Origin: Uranotaenia lowii
Lineage: Eukaryota; Arthropoda; Insecta; Diptera; Culicidae
DNA: 64,000 nucleotides
Direction: 5' to 3'
Assembly: GCF_029784155.1 (NCBI RefSeq)
Contig: NC_073692.1
Span: 155,154,334 to 155,218,333, forward strand
Position numbers and translations under genes: made by a program. The notes beneath the pieces were generated by a model that was not told the DNA's origin, ran no database searches, and saw only the letters and a list, made by a program, of their open reading frames with translations. Each line of letters starts with the position of its first letter. The first letter of the stretch is position 1. This document shows, piece by piece, positions 30,230-42,215 of the stretch.

Positions 30230-30775
30230 CTGAACAAAGGTTCCAAAGGGAATTGGTACCGAATTTTCTCGAATGTGTACATGAAAGTTACAAAAGGTTC
30301 CTCAAATAGCCTTCTATGGACATGAAGTTCCAAAAAGTTCTTCAAATAGCTATTTTTGTGACATGTCAATCGCATCCACACAGTATAAAAGTTACAAATT
30401 AGGTTTCAAATAGCCTTCTGTGAACTTCAAGTTCCAAGAAGTTCCTCAAATAGCCTTTTTTGTGACATGTCAATCGCACCCACACAGTATAAAAGTTACA
30501 CATCAGGTCTCAAATAGCCTTCTGTGAACTTCAAGTATCAAGAAGTTCCTCAAATAACCTGCTGTGAACTTCAAGTTCCAAGATGTTTCTCAAATAGCCT
30601 TTTTCGTGACATGTTTATCGCATCCACACAGTATAAAAGTTACAAATTAGGTCTCAAATAGCCTTCTGTGAACTTCAAGTTCCAAGAAGTTCCTCAAATA
30701 GCCTTCTATAAACTTCAAGTTCCATAAAGTTCCTCGAACAGCCTTTTTTGAGACATGTCCGCCATTTCATGAATA
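30230..30775. repeat. Tandem repeat of ~104 bp (variant 144 bp)
   Basis: Units contain CACAGTATAAAAGTTACA, then TCTCAAATAGCCTTCTGTGA, a CTTCAAGTTCCAAGAAGTTC block and TTTTTTGTGACATGTCAATC. CAGTATAAAAG starts at 30381, 30485 and 30629, giving spacings of 104 and 144 bp. Confidence 0.82.
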
Positions 30776-31243
30776 TGGAATGTGAACGAACATCACCAAA
30801 GGGCATATAATAAATAAATCATTTTTTGGAGCTTGGAAATTGTTGAAATGTATAATTTATTTTGAAACTTCAACTCAGAACAACTTAAAGCTAACTCGCA
30901 AATGATTGTTTTTGAAAAGAGTAAATATTTTGACTTTATAAAATTTCGTCCAACTGTATTTACTTACCACGAATTTGTCACACATAGAAAGTCAGTTGAA
31001 GCAGTTCATTAATTTAATATCAAGTTAAACTCAAGAATTTGTATAATTTTAAGCTTAACAGTTATAAACATGGAATTCCATTTTTTTAACCGATATTATT
31101 ATAACCGATGATTGATTTATATGCCGTTTCGTAATGTTTCTTAGTAATAACCAACATGCGTCTTTCTGCTGGCCGCTGGCTGCTTTTGCGGGTATTCTAG
31201 GAAGCTTATAACTACTTCGAATTTTTGCTGCCGGCAAGGCAAC

Positions 31244-31312
31244 ATCTAGGCGTGGCGTCGTGGCAGCGTTTTTGGCTATCATCTCGGAGGATCGGGTTCA
31301 AATCTGGTACCA
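31244..31312 (+). other. tRNA-like sequence (SINE head or pseudo-tRNA)
   Basis: Contains an A-box-like TGGCGTCGTGGCAGCG and, about 40 bp on, a B-box-like CGGGTTCAAATCTGG. The cloverleaf is not convincing. Its similarity in style to the tRNA-like sites at 35880, 59180 and 16760-17240 suggests SINE heads. Confidence 0.4.
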
Positions 31313-31376
31313 GGACAGATTTTTTCCATTAGGTTATTTGATTGCTTGAGTAAGCGAATCAAATAAGGCCGGAACA

Positions 31377-31760
31377 AATTTCAAATCCTTCTTTTGTCAC
31401 TCGGAGTTGGAACATCGCGAGGGGGGGGACAATAAAAAATAATGCGAAAAACAAATAAATTGGAATAAATTGCACGAAAACTTGTATGCAACCAAATTGC
31501 ATACTATATAATTGCATAAAACCTATAAATCAAGTATTTTTTTATCGAAAAATTCAATAAAATCAAGAATTCAAAATGTAAATTAACTTCCATCTTTCAA
31601 AATTTGGTTCTTGGTCTTGTAATCTTTCGGATATTTGAATTTTTATTTGAAATTTACTTAAAATACTTCATACTTTATTTATTCCCCCCTTCGGGATTTG
31701 GAAATTTCGAAGGGGGGGGGGGGGGGGTGACAAAAGAAGAAATTAATATTTGTTCCAGCC
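31377..31760. mobile_element. PIF/Harbinger-type MITE, copy 3
   Basis: 384 bp with an exact TAA duplication (31374-31376 and 31761-31763), termini GGCCGGAACAAAT and (opposite strand) GGCTGGAACAAAT, and the CCCCCCTTCGGG / G-run hairpin as in copies 1 and 2. This is the cleanest copy and serves as reference for the insertion in copy 1. Confidence 0.84.
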
Positions 31761-32690
31761 TAATTGTGTAGCAGAACTGGCGTGCGTGCCGGCATGTATC
31801 GCTCAAAGTTTAAAACAAAGCAATTAAATAAGATCAATTAGGGGAGGTGATGGAAGGAATAAAGATGGATGCCGAGAAACCGTCAGCACCACATGGGCCG
31901 GTAGTTACCAAAATAAGAGAGGAGAGGAGAATTATTTTTTGTTTTTGTTGATTAAACGTTTACTTGTGGGCTGAATAGAAGGCCGTTCAAATTTGTAATG
32001 GAACTTCAAAGTTTCAATAAGAACTTAAATTTTGGGCTGAATAAAACGAACTTCAGCACATTGATTATGCTGATTAAGCTGTGTTCGACCTTTTTAACGA
32101 GACTTTTGGTTGCTTGGGTTGTCCGTTCCTTAAAATCCCCGTCTGCAAATTTTCATCTCAATCCAATGCATAATAACGCCAATATCGTAAAAACATTTAA
32201 AGTTGATATGGACGACCCCTATGGCCGAACCCTGACCCTAAATTTAATACCTGAAAGCGATTGCTCGTACCTAAAAACAGTCATGTGTAAATTTTTATAC
32301 CAATCCAATGTATAATAACGTCACTATAGTAAAAAACACTGAACAGTTCATATGGACGACCCCTTTTGTCGACCCCTGACACAAAATTCAATACCTGGAA
32401 TCAATTCTCCATCCCTCAAAACACTCATGTGCAAATTTTCATCGCAATCCGATGTATAGTAACGTCAATATCGCTTAAACAACATTTGTGTTGCATGGAC
32501 GACCCCCTTCAAAAGGGGTCATCCAAAAATCTAAAAACATTGTTCATCATTCCTGGTCCTAATGAGCACTCATGCCAAATTTCAGCTTTCTAGTTCTTAA
32601 GGCGGCTGAGCCTATTAAAGACAAACATACAAACGAACAAACAAACAAACAAATAAACGGAATTTACTTTTTATATATATAGATTTAGTC

Positions 32691-33305
32691 GATTGTACTC
32701 CTTCGGCACAAAAACAATATAAGTATTAGACTTTTTATCACTCCACCACAGTTTCTGCGTAATGGCACGATTCCAGATCCAACTTATACAAATTATAAAA
32801 CTTTGTACGATCTATTGAAGTGCTTTGCAGAGAAAACGATTGCATTTGGAGGCAGTCTTCTTTGTATTTTTAGCCACAACACTGAGTATTTTGCAGTTTC
32901 CGCAGATCGTTAGCGTCCTCAAGTACGAGTCATTAAATTTCTCAATTTTTTCTCCAAAAAGTCTCTCTCGAGACTTGTCAACGAAAATTTTCTGTTTAGA
33001 AACCTGCCAGATGACCGCTAAAGTTTTCGTTCTTCTATCCATCACGGAATTTTTAAAATACCTTCCCACTAGTAGTCCAGACTTTTAATCGATAATTAGC
33101 TCACTATTGGATCCCCCAGGACTTCTTAAACGATTAACCATTTGAACTTTGGTCGAATAGTTGATTTCCAGATGTTTTAGGGTCTCCCAATGCAACTTCT
33201 CTGGATTTTTCTCGATCCTGTCCAAAAAATTTTGTCATTAAACTTCAGTATTGGACGTTATCTCCAAAACCACTTAACAGATTTTCACCAATTTTTTTAC
33301 ATGTA
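32691..33305. other. Spacer with a partial terminal repeat related to the 41.1-kb element
   Basis: No gene. At about 33225-33300 the words GACGTTATCTCCAAAACCACTT and TTTACATGTA echo the right terminal repeat of the 41.1-42.2-kb element. The rest is unassigned. Confidence 0.4.
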
Positions 33306-34420
33306 GAGGAGAGTGGGGTATCGTGGGCCATGGGGAAACGTGGGCCACTTTACATATCTCACATGTGTGTAGAGATAAAAATCTCGAACCAACTGTCATC
33401 GTCGTCGCTTTGCGTGAGCACATATATTATATGTTGTTGACTTAAATACGCATCATATGCTTCTTTTATTTATCAAGCTAAAAAAAATTAGAAAAATCTA
33501 CTTTCATAATTAAAAATACAACCGCTAATTGCATCGATGGGGAATCTAAAGTTCATAACAAAAATAAGCTCATACGCTTATGATCTTAGTTTTGTCTTGA
33601 TCTTTCACGTGGAAAAGGAATTTTTGATGAAACATCAATAAGTCACACAAACGCAACCAATTTGCAAATCATAGCTTATGGGGAATCGTGGGCCACACAT
33701 CTTGAACCACCTATATTTTATTTTTTTTATACATATTCTGAACTTAAAATACGTTTTCCCTATCTGTAAAGTTTTCTTATGCCAAATGAAGAGTTATGAA
33801 AAATATTTTGTCCATCTATATAAGGAATTTTGCCAAAACGTTCGCGAGCCAGGTTTTGGAATCTATTCGATCATACACAGCTCTCTTTTTTATTTCATCA
33901 TCTGAAATTGCTTTAAAATAACGAAATGAATTATGAAATCACAGTTTTGGGTCAACTCATAAACTTTGCATGTTATTTGGTCAATTTGGATTTAGTGGCC
34001 CACGATTCCCCACCATTTTTCAAAACCCAAAAAATATTGCTTTTTTTAAAACAGTCAGAATTTGGGAAAAACAACATATTTAAAATTAATAAAAAAATAC
34101 CTTGTGATACCTTGAAAATGTAGAAAACGATACCATTTGTTATTTTCATTTTATCTTCGCAGGGCTTGTGATATAGCTCAGTTGGCAAGTCTGTTGTCTC
34201 CTGAGCCGATGTCCGCGAGTTCGAGCCCAAGAGCAAACATCGAACACAGTTGTACCGGATAAGTTTCTCAATAACGATCCGCCAACTGCAACGTTGATAA
34301 AGTCGCGAATGCCATAAAGATGGTAAAACGACTATAATCGAAACAAAAAAAAAATTATCTTCTATAATAAAGAATTTATGGAACAACGAAAAAAAGTGGC
34401 CCATGATTCCCCACTCTCCC
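33306..34420. mobile_element. 1.1-kb MITE with GGAGAGTGGGG and GTGGGCCAC words
   Basis: Inverted ends GGAGAGTGGGGTATCGTGGG (left) and GGGAGAGTGGGGAATCATGG (right, opposite strand). TA dinucleotides lie next to both ends, compatible with Tc1/mariner-type insertion. Internal GGGGAATCGTGGGCCAC words occur at 33345, 33680 and 33995 in both orientations. No transposase. A SINE is inserted near its right end. Confidence 0.72.
34159..34354 (+). mobile_element. tRNA-derived SINE, complete-looking copy
   Basis: The tRNA-like head includes GTGATATAGCTCAGTTGGC (A box) and GCGAGTTCGAGCCC (B box). The body follows, and the 3' end is CGACTATAATCGAAAC with poly-A. The 8-bp word TTATCTTC occurs at 34151-34158 and 34355-34362, a likely target duplication. 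The same family appears inverted at 26940-27830. Confidence 0.82.
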
Positions 34421-34696
34421 ATATACATTACATTATTAGGTAGCCTCCCTGAGAATTTCATGAATTTGTAATTTTGTATTTTTTTTCGAATGCAATCCTT
34501 AATTACAAAATTGGAGATGATCGTTTTCCGCTAATAACATTGAGTTTCATTTTTTTTACATTTAATTCGAGTAAACTTTCCTGACACTAGATGAAGAATA
34601 TGCCTATTTCATTCTGGAACAAATTCATATCTTTATGTTTTTTTTATTTCCAAATGTAGCTTCATGTCGTCGACATATATAAGTATTTTAAGATGT
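34421..34696. other. Short spacer, nothing recognised
   Basis: AT-rich sequence between a MITE and an RT relic; no feature seen. Confidence 0.35.
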
Positions 34697-35110
34697 TTAA
34701 GGATGAAGGAAATGTGGTTTACGTACAAAATGTGAGCCTTGTGGAACACCTGAAGTGACTTGAATGATACTTGACTTCTTTCCATTAAATTTCATTATTT
34801 GTTGTCTATTTGTTAAATATGATTCAAGCCATTTCAGAAGTCCTGAATCAACTCCAATTTTTTGCAGCTTATCAAGTAGCATCGGTATATTTCTACGATC
34901 AAATGCTTTGCTAAAGTCTATATACAATGCCTCAACGTGATTTCCATTATCCACTGCATTCAGTGAATAATCTACGAATTCAAGTATATTTGTAGAAGTT
35001 GAGCGACCTTTGAAAAATCTGTGTTGTTTGGCTGTTATTCGGTTTTTTGTTTTAAGGAAACAATTTTCATTCAAAATTGCCTCAAAAAGCTTGGGAATGC
35101 AAGAGATATT
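34697..35110 (-). pseudogene. Non-LTR reverse transcriptase fragment (Jockey/CR1-like)
   Basis: The minus-strand frame contains HRFFKGRSTSTNILEFVDY, EALYIDFSKAFDRRNIPML, then a KLQKIGVDSGLLKWLESYL block and VTSGVPQGS, which are RT palm and fingers motifs of the Jockey superfamily in correct order. Only about 125 codons remain. The catalytic YADD box region is missing, and the 3' end runs off into unrelated sequence at 34697. A dead fragment. Confidence 0.82.
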
Positions 35111-35379
35111 AACAAACAGATAGATTTTACTATTAGGTAATCAAAAAGACAATGACTTCAATTTTATCCAGCATTTCTATTTTTATGATAACTAATGGTT
35201 ATTGATTTAATGACCAAATAATATGTAGATACCAATTGAAACTGATAAATATACCGCATATATCCCAAGAAATACTGATTGATTTATAAGATTCTCCAGG
35301 TCTCTTATGAAACTAAAAGTTGGTGTTGTAGGCGGTTATAGAACCTAAAGTGTTGTTTGGGATGTTAGCACATATATTA
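35111..35379. other. Spacer, nothing recognised
   Basis: AT-rich; no gene or repeat boundary other than the start of the next MITE. Confidence 0.35.
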
Positions 35380-35381
35380 TA

Positions 35382-36436
35382 GGGGAGATAAAGGCATAAC
35401 GAGCACCCAGGGTATAATAAGCACTACTCTTTTCTACAAAAGTACCTATTTTCTTAAATAAATTTTCATGAGGATTTGTTTCGTACTTCCTATAGCATTA
35501 ATTTTTCACAAAAACAGGAATCTCCTTATCATCTTTTCTGAGATATTTAAAAAAAATCAGCTAGGTTCTCAAGTAACGAAAATATTATAAGTTTTGAGCA
35601 TCACGAAATAAGCTGTTATGATCTTAAAATAACCTTGATCTATAATGTACGCACTGCAACATCATGTACACATTGTTTCTCAATTTTTACAATAATATTT
35701 TTTTTTTCACAATTATGAATTTTAAAACACGTTTTTGCTTAAATTTGTTGACTCGAGGGATATAGAGCACCACTGATCGAAGCACGATGAGCATTTTGTG
35801 CCGTAGAATCTAGCAGTGAATTAAAATTGATTTATAGAGCCACAACTTGACTAGGTTACATCCGACGATTTAGCCTATTGGTAAGGTGTCGGAGAGGTAA
35901 TCAAAAGACTACAGTTCGATTTCTGTTCAAGGTGATTTTTTTCCATTTACAATTCATGATCGATTTTTTTGATTGTTACATTATACGGCTAGTAGCATCA
36001 TCTGCCAAACAAAGCACCAGAAACATAATGTATGAGCGTGTGTGAATTGTTTGAATTCTACAAACAGACCTAGATTATTTTGTTATTGCTTTGTTTGATG
36101 AATCTACGACTCACCTGACTTCATTGAATTGAATTCGTTGCTAGATTCCCTGGCAGAAAACGCTAATCGTGTTCTGATTAATGGTGCTTATACTGTCCCA
36201 GGGGGGGGGGGGGGGGGGGGGGGGGCTGTTTCTCATTATGCCCCTACAGTGGCTGGTTTTCAGCTTATGGCAAAATTTTTAAAAATGCATTATCTAGTTT
36301 TTCAAGTTTCAGCCCGTTAGGAAATAGGCTTTTAAAGTGTCTGAACACGAAACAATAATGTAACCTCCATGTTATAGCTATTTTCTATGGTTAAATAAGC
36401 GTTTTTCTTAAGGGGCCATTATGCCTTTATCTCCCC
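35382..36436. mobile_element. 1.06-kb MITE, TA-flanked, GGGGAGATAAAGGCATAA termini
   Basis: The two ends share a perfect 18-bp inverted repeat, GGGGAGATAAAGGCATAA, and both are bordered by TA (35380-35381 and 36437-36438), consistent with Tc1/mariner-type insertion. The interior includes a tRNA-like sequence (35870-35945: A-box-like TAGCCTATTGGTAAGG, B-box-like CAGTTCGATTTCTG) and a 25-base G-run at 36200-36224. No transposase. Confidence 0.82.
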
Positions 36437-36479
36437 TATATGCATAGCATATACAATATATATGCTAAGCATTTGAATA

Positions 36480-36700
36480 TTTCAAACGATGCGATGAGCA
36501 ATCTGATAACAAATCCCATTGATTGTTTTTTAAAACCAACATTGTTCAAAACAGATGGAATGATGTTGAAAATGCGCTGCTGTAAAAATAATACATGCAG
36601 ACAATCAACTCATGAATTAGGCAGAGCAGAATCTGTAAAAAGTAAGAATTTCGTTGTTGGTTCGCTAGAATTGAAGAGCCGATTTCACTCACTTGCTTAC
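36480..36700. repeat. Dispersed repeat A, uninterrupted copy
   Basis: Shares GATGAGCAATCTGATAAC, GAAAATGCGCTGCTGTAAAA and GTTGTTGGTTCG-TAGAATT with the split copy at 20340-20458 / 21901-21995, and so supplies the empty-site reference for that insertion. Function unknown. Confidence 0.75.
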
Positions 36701-36939
36701 ATTAGGAGTTGGAACAAACTTTTGCTCTTATTGTGACGATTTTGGTGGACGGGTTTGGAAGTTCTTGGCGCCCACGTGTCAGGAATTTTGTAGATTCACG
36801 TATGTACTTTTGAAGCCGAAAGAAGGGGAAAAAATGTGCACAGTTATTTGTAAAATCCATTGAGGACTGCAGCTAGGCTACCCAAACAGCTGAAATTCGG
36901 ACAAATCCCAGGTTAAAAATTTTACTTGGCAATGGCTCG

Positions 36940-37402
36940 ATGGAATGTTCCAGCCAAATTGAAATTTGTTATTTTTCCGGCAAATTTTATCGAAAATTTA
37001 TGATTCGGCAGGGCATTTGGCAAGCTGTGACAAGTTTTGTTAAAAATAAGACAATGACGTCGGAACTTTACCAGAAAGAGTGTCACCAAAAAAGAAATTG
37101 TGTTGTTTATTCGATCCCACGACCATCCCGTAATGTTTTGGCCAAATTTGGCTAGCTTTGATTACAGCAAAAACGTTTTAGAATGGTATTCAGAGAAGGG
37201 GATCCAGTTTGTTCCGAAAAACCTCAACCTAATCAACAGTCCCCAGAGACTCAAAGCACAGGGAAAGGTTGTCAAAAACATCAATCAGATGAAGACCTGG
37301 TAGAATAAGATAGCTAAAACGATGGACGAAGAAGGTGTGCGCCGCCTAATGAGCCGTGTAACAGGAAAAATTCTAGAATTCTTTCGAAACCGTGACGAAT
37401 AA
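36940..37402 (+). pseudogene. Relic of an ITmD37E (mosquito mariner/Tc1) transposase
   Basis: Three overlapping frames together show C-terminal transposase landmarks: GIWQAVTSFVKNKTMTSELY and YQKECHQKR, then RSHDHPVMFWPNLASFDYS, EKGIQFVPKNLN, and KVVKNINQMKTW continuing to a tail like DEEGVRRLMSRVTGKILEFF. Related ITmD37E enzymes have a catalytic Asp in the WPDLAS position; here it is Asn, and the LRPIEKFWA segment with the final acidic residue is scrambled or deleted. Frameshifts and a stop follow MKTW. No terminal inverted repeats were identified. Inactive. Confidence 0.75.
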
Positions 37403-38769
37403 TTTTATACATAATTTTTCTTAAAAGTATGAAGAAAACGCTACATTTGCATAGAGAAAGATATTGGATTCAATAATAAACAACTGAAATACGAGCAATT
37501 ATTTTTGTTCCAATTCCAATTTTTTGCATACATTTTTTTTTGTGGTCGTTATTTCAATATTTATGATATATCTGCACCAAGTCAGATAAAAGTTTTTAAT
37601 CATGATCTATTGTTAGTCTTTCATAAACTCCGTATTTTAAAGCTGATTGCAGTTACAGTTCTTCGAATCAAACTTGATTTAGATTAACAATTATGAGGTT
37701 CGTCTTGAAAGTTTTTTTTTGTAACTTGGTTTTGGCATTAAAAAAAACTTTGTTTTATCTTTTTTTTTAAATGAAACAAATTATGATGTCAGTTTCTGGT
37801 TTTGATTTTTCATTGAAATCGCGCAATTTTCAATTCTGATTATAATATTATAATTATTATAATTATTATAATTGAATATGCAGTTTGTTATTCCTAATTG
37901 AGGCTCTAAGAGCCAAAGGGGTAATAGTTTCAAAATGATCAATTTTGAGTTAATACTGTCAAACCATTCTTCATATTTCAAACTTCATTTGGGGATTTTT
38001 TTTTGGATTTTTGAAATTTTATTGACATACGTAAAACATACGAATGAAAAATACAAATTTTCAAAAAATGTATGGCAAATGACTAAACACAACAACCTCA
38101 GAGCAAGTTTTCTCGGAATTAGGCTCTATGCAATTATTTTAAGGTTGGCAGAATTCACGTATTCATTATTGTATCCATCATTTAAAACGCATATCGGTGC
38201 ATAGTTCTTTACTTTGCTGATATTTTTTTGATTTTCCATTCCCTATTTCCCCCAACATTTTCCACACTGGTTTTGACAGAAATGAAGATGATGATGCCTA
38301 ACTTCAGGGGCAAAATAACTCAAATGAAATATAGATTTTTGTTCTAGATAAGTGGATTAAAAAAAGGTTTTGTCAAAATGGGTTACCGTTCAAAGCAGTT
38401 TGAATTGTCTTCGTTTTTTTTGACAAAATCATTCACCATATTGCAAACTTGTGGATGCTTGCTCATCACTAATTGAAGTGATACCAAACAACCCTTGTCA
38501 TGTTATAAAATTTGACGATTTTTGCTTCAAATAACTGTTTTATTATATTTTTTGTATATTCAAGCTACATAAAGTAAATTGACCTTAGGTTTGCTTTGAC
38601 GCAATCACGCAAGGAATGTGTTGGTTCTGAAAGGAGTCCCCATTCATCCCATTTTACTGTATTTAATTTCCTGAACTTATAAAAACTATATTTGAAGGCG
38701 TTTTAAGACCCAATTATAAGATAAGCACGGTTATTGATATTTGTTTCTTCAAAGTAAATAATATTTGCG
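37403..38769. other. AT-rich spacer, nothing recognised
   Basis: No protein-like frames. A run of TAATTATTATAATTATTATAA is at about 37848-37870. No element edges are visible. Confidence 0.4.
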
Positions 38770-38931
38770 CCGTGAGCTGAAGTGCCGCAGCTTAACATCC
38801 AAGGATCCACATGTTGCCGACAACTATGCGCTAACTGATGTTTTGAATCGTTCCAACGGAAAAACTGAGCCATTAGCGAAAATGAACAGTCGAATACTGT
38901 CCCGAAAATTCATCAATCAGCTGTTTTTTTG
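38770..38931 (+). other. Unrecognised coding-like patch
   Basis: A 53-codon frame without its own start ends at a TGA (about 38929) and contains RRELKCRSLTSKDPHVADNY, ALTDVLNRSNGK and MNSRILSRKFINQL. Composition is protein-like and GC is higher than in the flanks. The family is not recognised; it could be an exon or a transposon relic. Confidence 0.22.
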
Positions 38932-40889
38932 AGAAAAGAGGCTTGAAAGCCAAAAATCCACCCACAAGAGAGTTCACATCTCACTCTCGTCATTTGTGGA
39001 AAACGAAAAGAAAATTCTCCGTCTGTAGAGTTGGAGAGAGTTTCCGAGTCCCTACTCTCTGTGGATTCCATTTTCCTAGGTCAGGTGGAAACTTATTGGG
39101 CTGTTCGGATTCAGTGGGTCAGAATCTTCGCGTCTTCCAGCAAGATCGAATGTGGGTGAGCTTCTTCCAGACTTCTTGGGCCGATAATCGTCCAGATGTA
39201 AACATTCGTCATCCGGAGACTACTCTGGGCTCATTTGCTAAGTCCATGACGATGGCGGATGGAGCACTTGTTTATGTTTGTTGCTTCAAGCCTCTCCCCC
39301 GCCCTCGGTTGGAACCCTCGATGAGTGGATGAGTTTTGTTCGGGCGTGGGTGGATGGCTCGAGTATATGGTGTAGCGATAATATTTCGAGCCATTTGCTT
39401 TCCTTTCCGTTTTCCGTTTTCCTTCCCTGGGAAAGTTTCCGTTGGCCAACTTTCACCTTGTCCGCTTGGTTCAATTTTTTTTCCTCGGGCACTCGCCGAG
39501 GCTCGAAAGAAGGATAGAAGCGTGTTGTTGGATTGGAGGGTTTTTCGGTCTGCATCAAGAGTAGTAAATTTTTTATTAGCATTGGAAAAACAACTGCCGT
39601 AACACCTACTTGAAATTTGATGGGTGTTTTTCTTTGAGTTTAGAAGGTTCAATTTTTAGAAGTTGCGTTTGCTGGGTTACGTCTGCAACGGATAGCTTTT
39701 TTCCTATTTTTCTGGCACTGTGTCGCTGGGTAGCTTTAGACACAGTTCTTTGGAAAAAAATAGAAAAAATAAATTCGTAAGCCAGATAGGGTATTTAAAT
39801 TTAGTGATTTAGTTTATGCTTTAGAATCACAAATCACGACTCAGATTTCGGACATAAACTTGTTATTGAGTATTAGAATTTAGAAATTTAATCTATGCCA
39901 AACAAAGGTTTCAAAATTTAGAGTCATAGAATTCAAATGAAGAATTTGGCGAAAATGTAATCCCGACTTTTTTTCCTGCTCTTGGTCGCCGAATGCGGAT
40001 GGCCTACACACTGCAAGGTAAATTCTGCTATCTGTACCCTTTCTGCTACTGTGGGATGGAATGGGCCGGGCAGTGTAAACTGAGTTGTGTTTGTTTTGAA
40101 AAGGTTTACCATTTCGGAGGAATTTGATTCATTAGGTAAAATGTTTTTTTTTCCTTTCTTGCTCTGGACAACAAGCGGAATCGTTTAAAAATAAATTTTT
40201 GTCAAGTGTTGTGATTGACGTAGGTAAAAGTAAGATATAAGAAGGTTTCCGGCAAAAAATTGTCAAAAATGATTAGGCCCAACGAGATTGGAAAACTTTT
40301 TAATCTTAAAAAAATTCTGGACGCACTTAAAGTCCAAAAATCTTTTCGGTAGGTATACATTTTGTTGCTTGTGATAATGTACACTTTTTCAAAAAAAAAA
40401 GTTTAATTTTGGCATTCAATAATCTTAAACAGAATAGTTTACGTGGTTTTACAGTGAAATTCCCGTTACAATAATTTTTTTATTATCATTTAGTTCTTTT
40501 TTTCCTTCACCTATTTGATACAAACTTTGCACAACATTTTAACCATTTTAACTTTTAAATTTTGATACACTTTGAAGATTAACTTTCCATTCGTTTTGTT
40601 TCCAATGTTCAAAAAAGGAGGGGATGGGAAGGGAAAAGGATGGGCTCCATAAAAGTTTTCAGGAATAGTTCGTGAGCCCTTCCCGCATTGAAAGGGGGAA
40701 AAGATGAGGAATCCATTTCCCCGCCATGATGAACATTCCGTGATGAAAACCGGGGGAATCAGAATTAAAACAATTGTAGGAGGACAAGACCAATCGGATT
40801 TTCATCTTCCAACAATTCTCCATCGATTCCATCATGTAACAAAATCTAGTTTAGTCGCGTTGTTGAGTCATTGACAAAATAAATTTTTT
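38932..40889. other. Non-coding segment with a GC-richer core (about 38940-39560)
   Basis: The core at 38940-39560 has less AT bias, includes TCCGTTTTCCGTTTTCC, and several frames on both strands are open by composition without protein character. It could be regulatory or an old UTR. The remainder is AT-rich, with nothing recognised. Confidence 0.3.
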
Positions 40890-41106
40890 TTTCGTTCATT
40901 TTGACATGGAAACCGTGCTTAAACAACGAACGTCACATTTAGCTCCATTTGTTGGATAGGTTTTCGAGTTATGGCAAATATTCGTACGCAAACAACCTTC
41001 TTGTAAAATAAGGTCCATTTTGCTCGATAAGTTCTCGACTTAAGCCAAAAAATAAATTAAATCGGGGAGGGCCTTCCTTTCTCCTAAAGACTGTATTCGA
41101 AAAAAA

Positions 41107-42215
41107 TGTAACTCTTTCATTTGTAAATCGCTTTTGAACGGATGGATGATTTTCAGTGATACTACCTTGTTATGTAATGTTTACATGTGCAAAATTGTGT
41201 GGCGATCTGTTGAGTGGTTTTTGAGATAGTATCTAATGAATAAATTCATTGACCAAAATTTTAGGGCAGGATCGTAAAAAATCTTGAAAAGTCCCGTTGA
41301 GAGACCCCAAAACTGCTGGAAATCAACTACTCGACCATAATTCATGTGGTAAATCGTTCTAGAAGTCCTAGAGGATCTTACAGTGAGCTTTAATTTGAAT
41401 AAAAGTAAGAATAATCGAGGTATGGGAAGTGAGGGGTTTAACAAAACGTCATCTGAACCTTTTGATTGGAGAAGTTGTAAAGCAGCTCAATTTTTCTGTC
41501 TGATTCGCCCAACAGACCAAAAACAGATCAAAGATCGTGTCTAAATGAGAAAAAAGCTGTCCACCGACAAAATAATCCAAGTACGATGGTGAAATGGTGC
41601 GCTAAATGGTAAACCCAATAGAGGGGTCTAATTTTGAAAAATTTCGTTAAGGAAAACGATACGAACTGACAAGCTCCACCTAAATGTTCCAGAGAAGAAC
41701 GAGAAGAAATATTTAAAAAAAGTATATCGAGTACTAAATTATTTTAACGAGCTGTGAAAAATGCAAACCGATAAGTGGTACATAACGATTAGCACAATTA
41801 ACGGCCAAATACACATAAAAAATGCCTACAAAATCCAATAGCACTTTCGAAAGTTTCTCAAAGTTAAATACCATGTTTTGGTCGGATGGAGCCGTGGTAT
41901 TATGTGATTACTGTGCAGAAGTGATAAAAAGTCAATAGTGTTGTTTTCTGGCAGAAGGAGGAAAATCTGCTTAACTTGTCATAACTTCGATGAAATAGAC
42001 AAATTTGAGTTATTTTAAAGATGAAGCTCCAAGAAATGAATAACGTCGACAAAAATAGCTTCGATTTAGAAAAATACAAAATTGGTCAATGCATTTATTC
42101 ATTAGATGCTATCTCCAAAACCACTCAACAGAATGCCACGAAATTTCGTACATGTAAACATTACATAACAAGGTAATATTACTGAAAATTTTAACAATTT
42201 TCATCCTTCCCTGTT
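41107..42215. mobile_element. 1.1-kb element with long (~150 bp) terminal inverted repeats
   Basis: The left 41140-41265 and right 42075-42200 regions are inverted copies sharing ACCTTGTTATGTAATGTTTA, then CATGT-C-AAATT-CGTGGC, CTGTTGAGTGGTTTT-GAGAT, and ATCTAATGAATAAAT-CATTG. The interior has scattered transposase-like words (for example KKYLKKVYRVLNYFNEL) disrupted by stops, so it may be a decayed Tc1/mariner/ITm-type element. That assignment is weak. Confidence 0.7.

Larger units (their letters stand above)
30171..32118. mobile_element. 1.95-kb inverted-repeat element with CCCAAGCAACC termini
   Basis: Left terminus CCCAAGCAACCCAAAGTCTC; right terminus (opposite strand) CCCAAGCAACCAAAAGTCTC. 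Deleting it restores a normal element-D unit (GGAATCGATT joined to GTCCGTTCC). It contains its own tandem repeats (30230-30770), a tRNA-like sequence (31244-31310) and a Harbinger-type MITE. No transposase was recognised. Confidence 0.75.

Noticed and set aside
34170..34245. Functional tRNA gene
   Set aside because: A and B boxes are present but cloverleaf pairing is poor and a SINE body with poly-A tail and target duplication follows.
38943..39602. Several 70-129-codon frames on both strands
   Set aside because: All frames open at once in a low-stop GC-richer segment; none has domain-like sequence.
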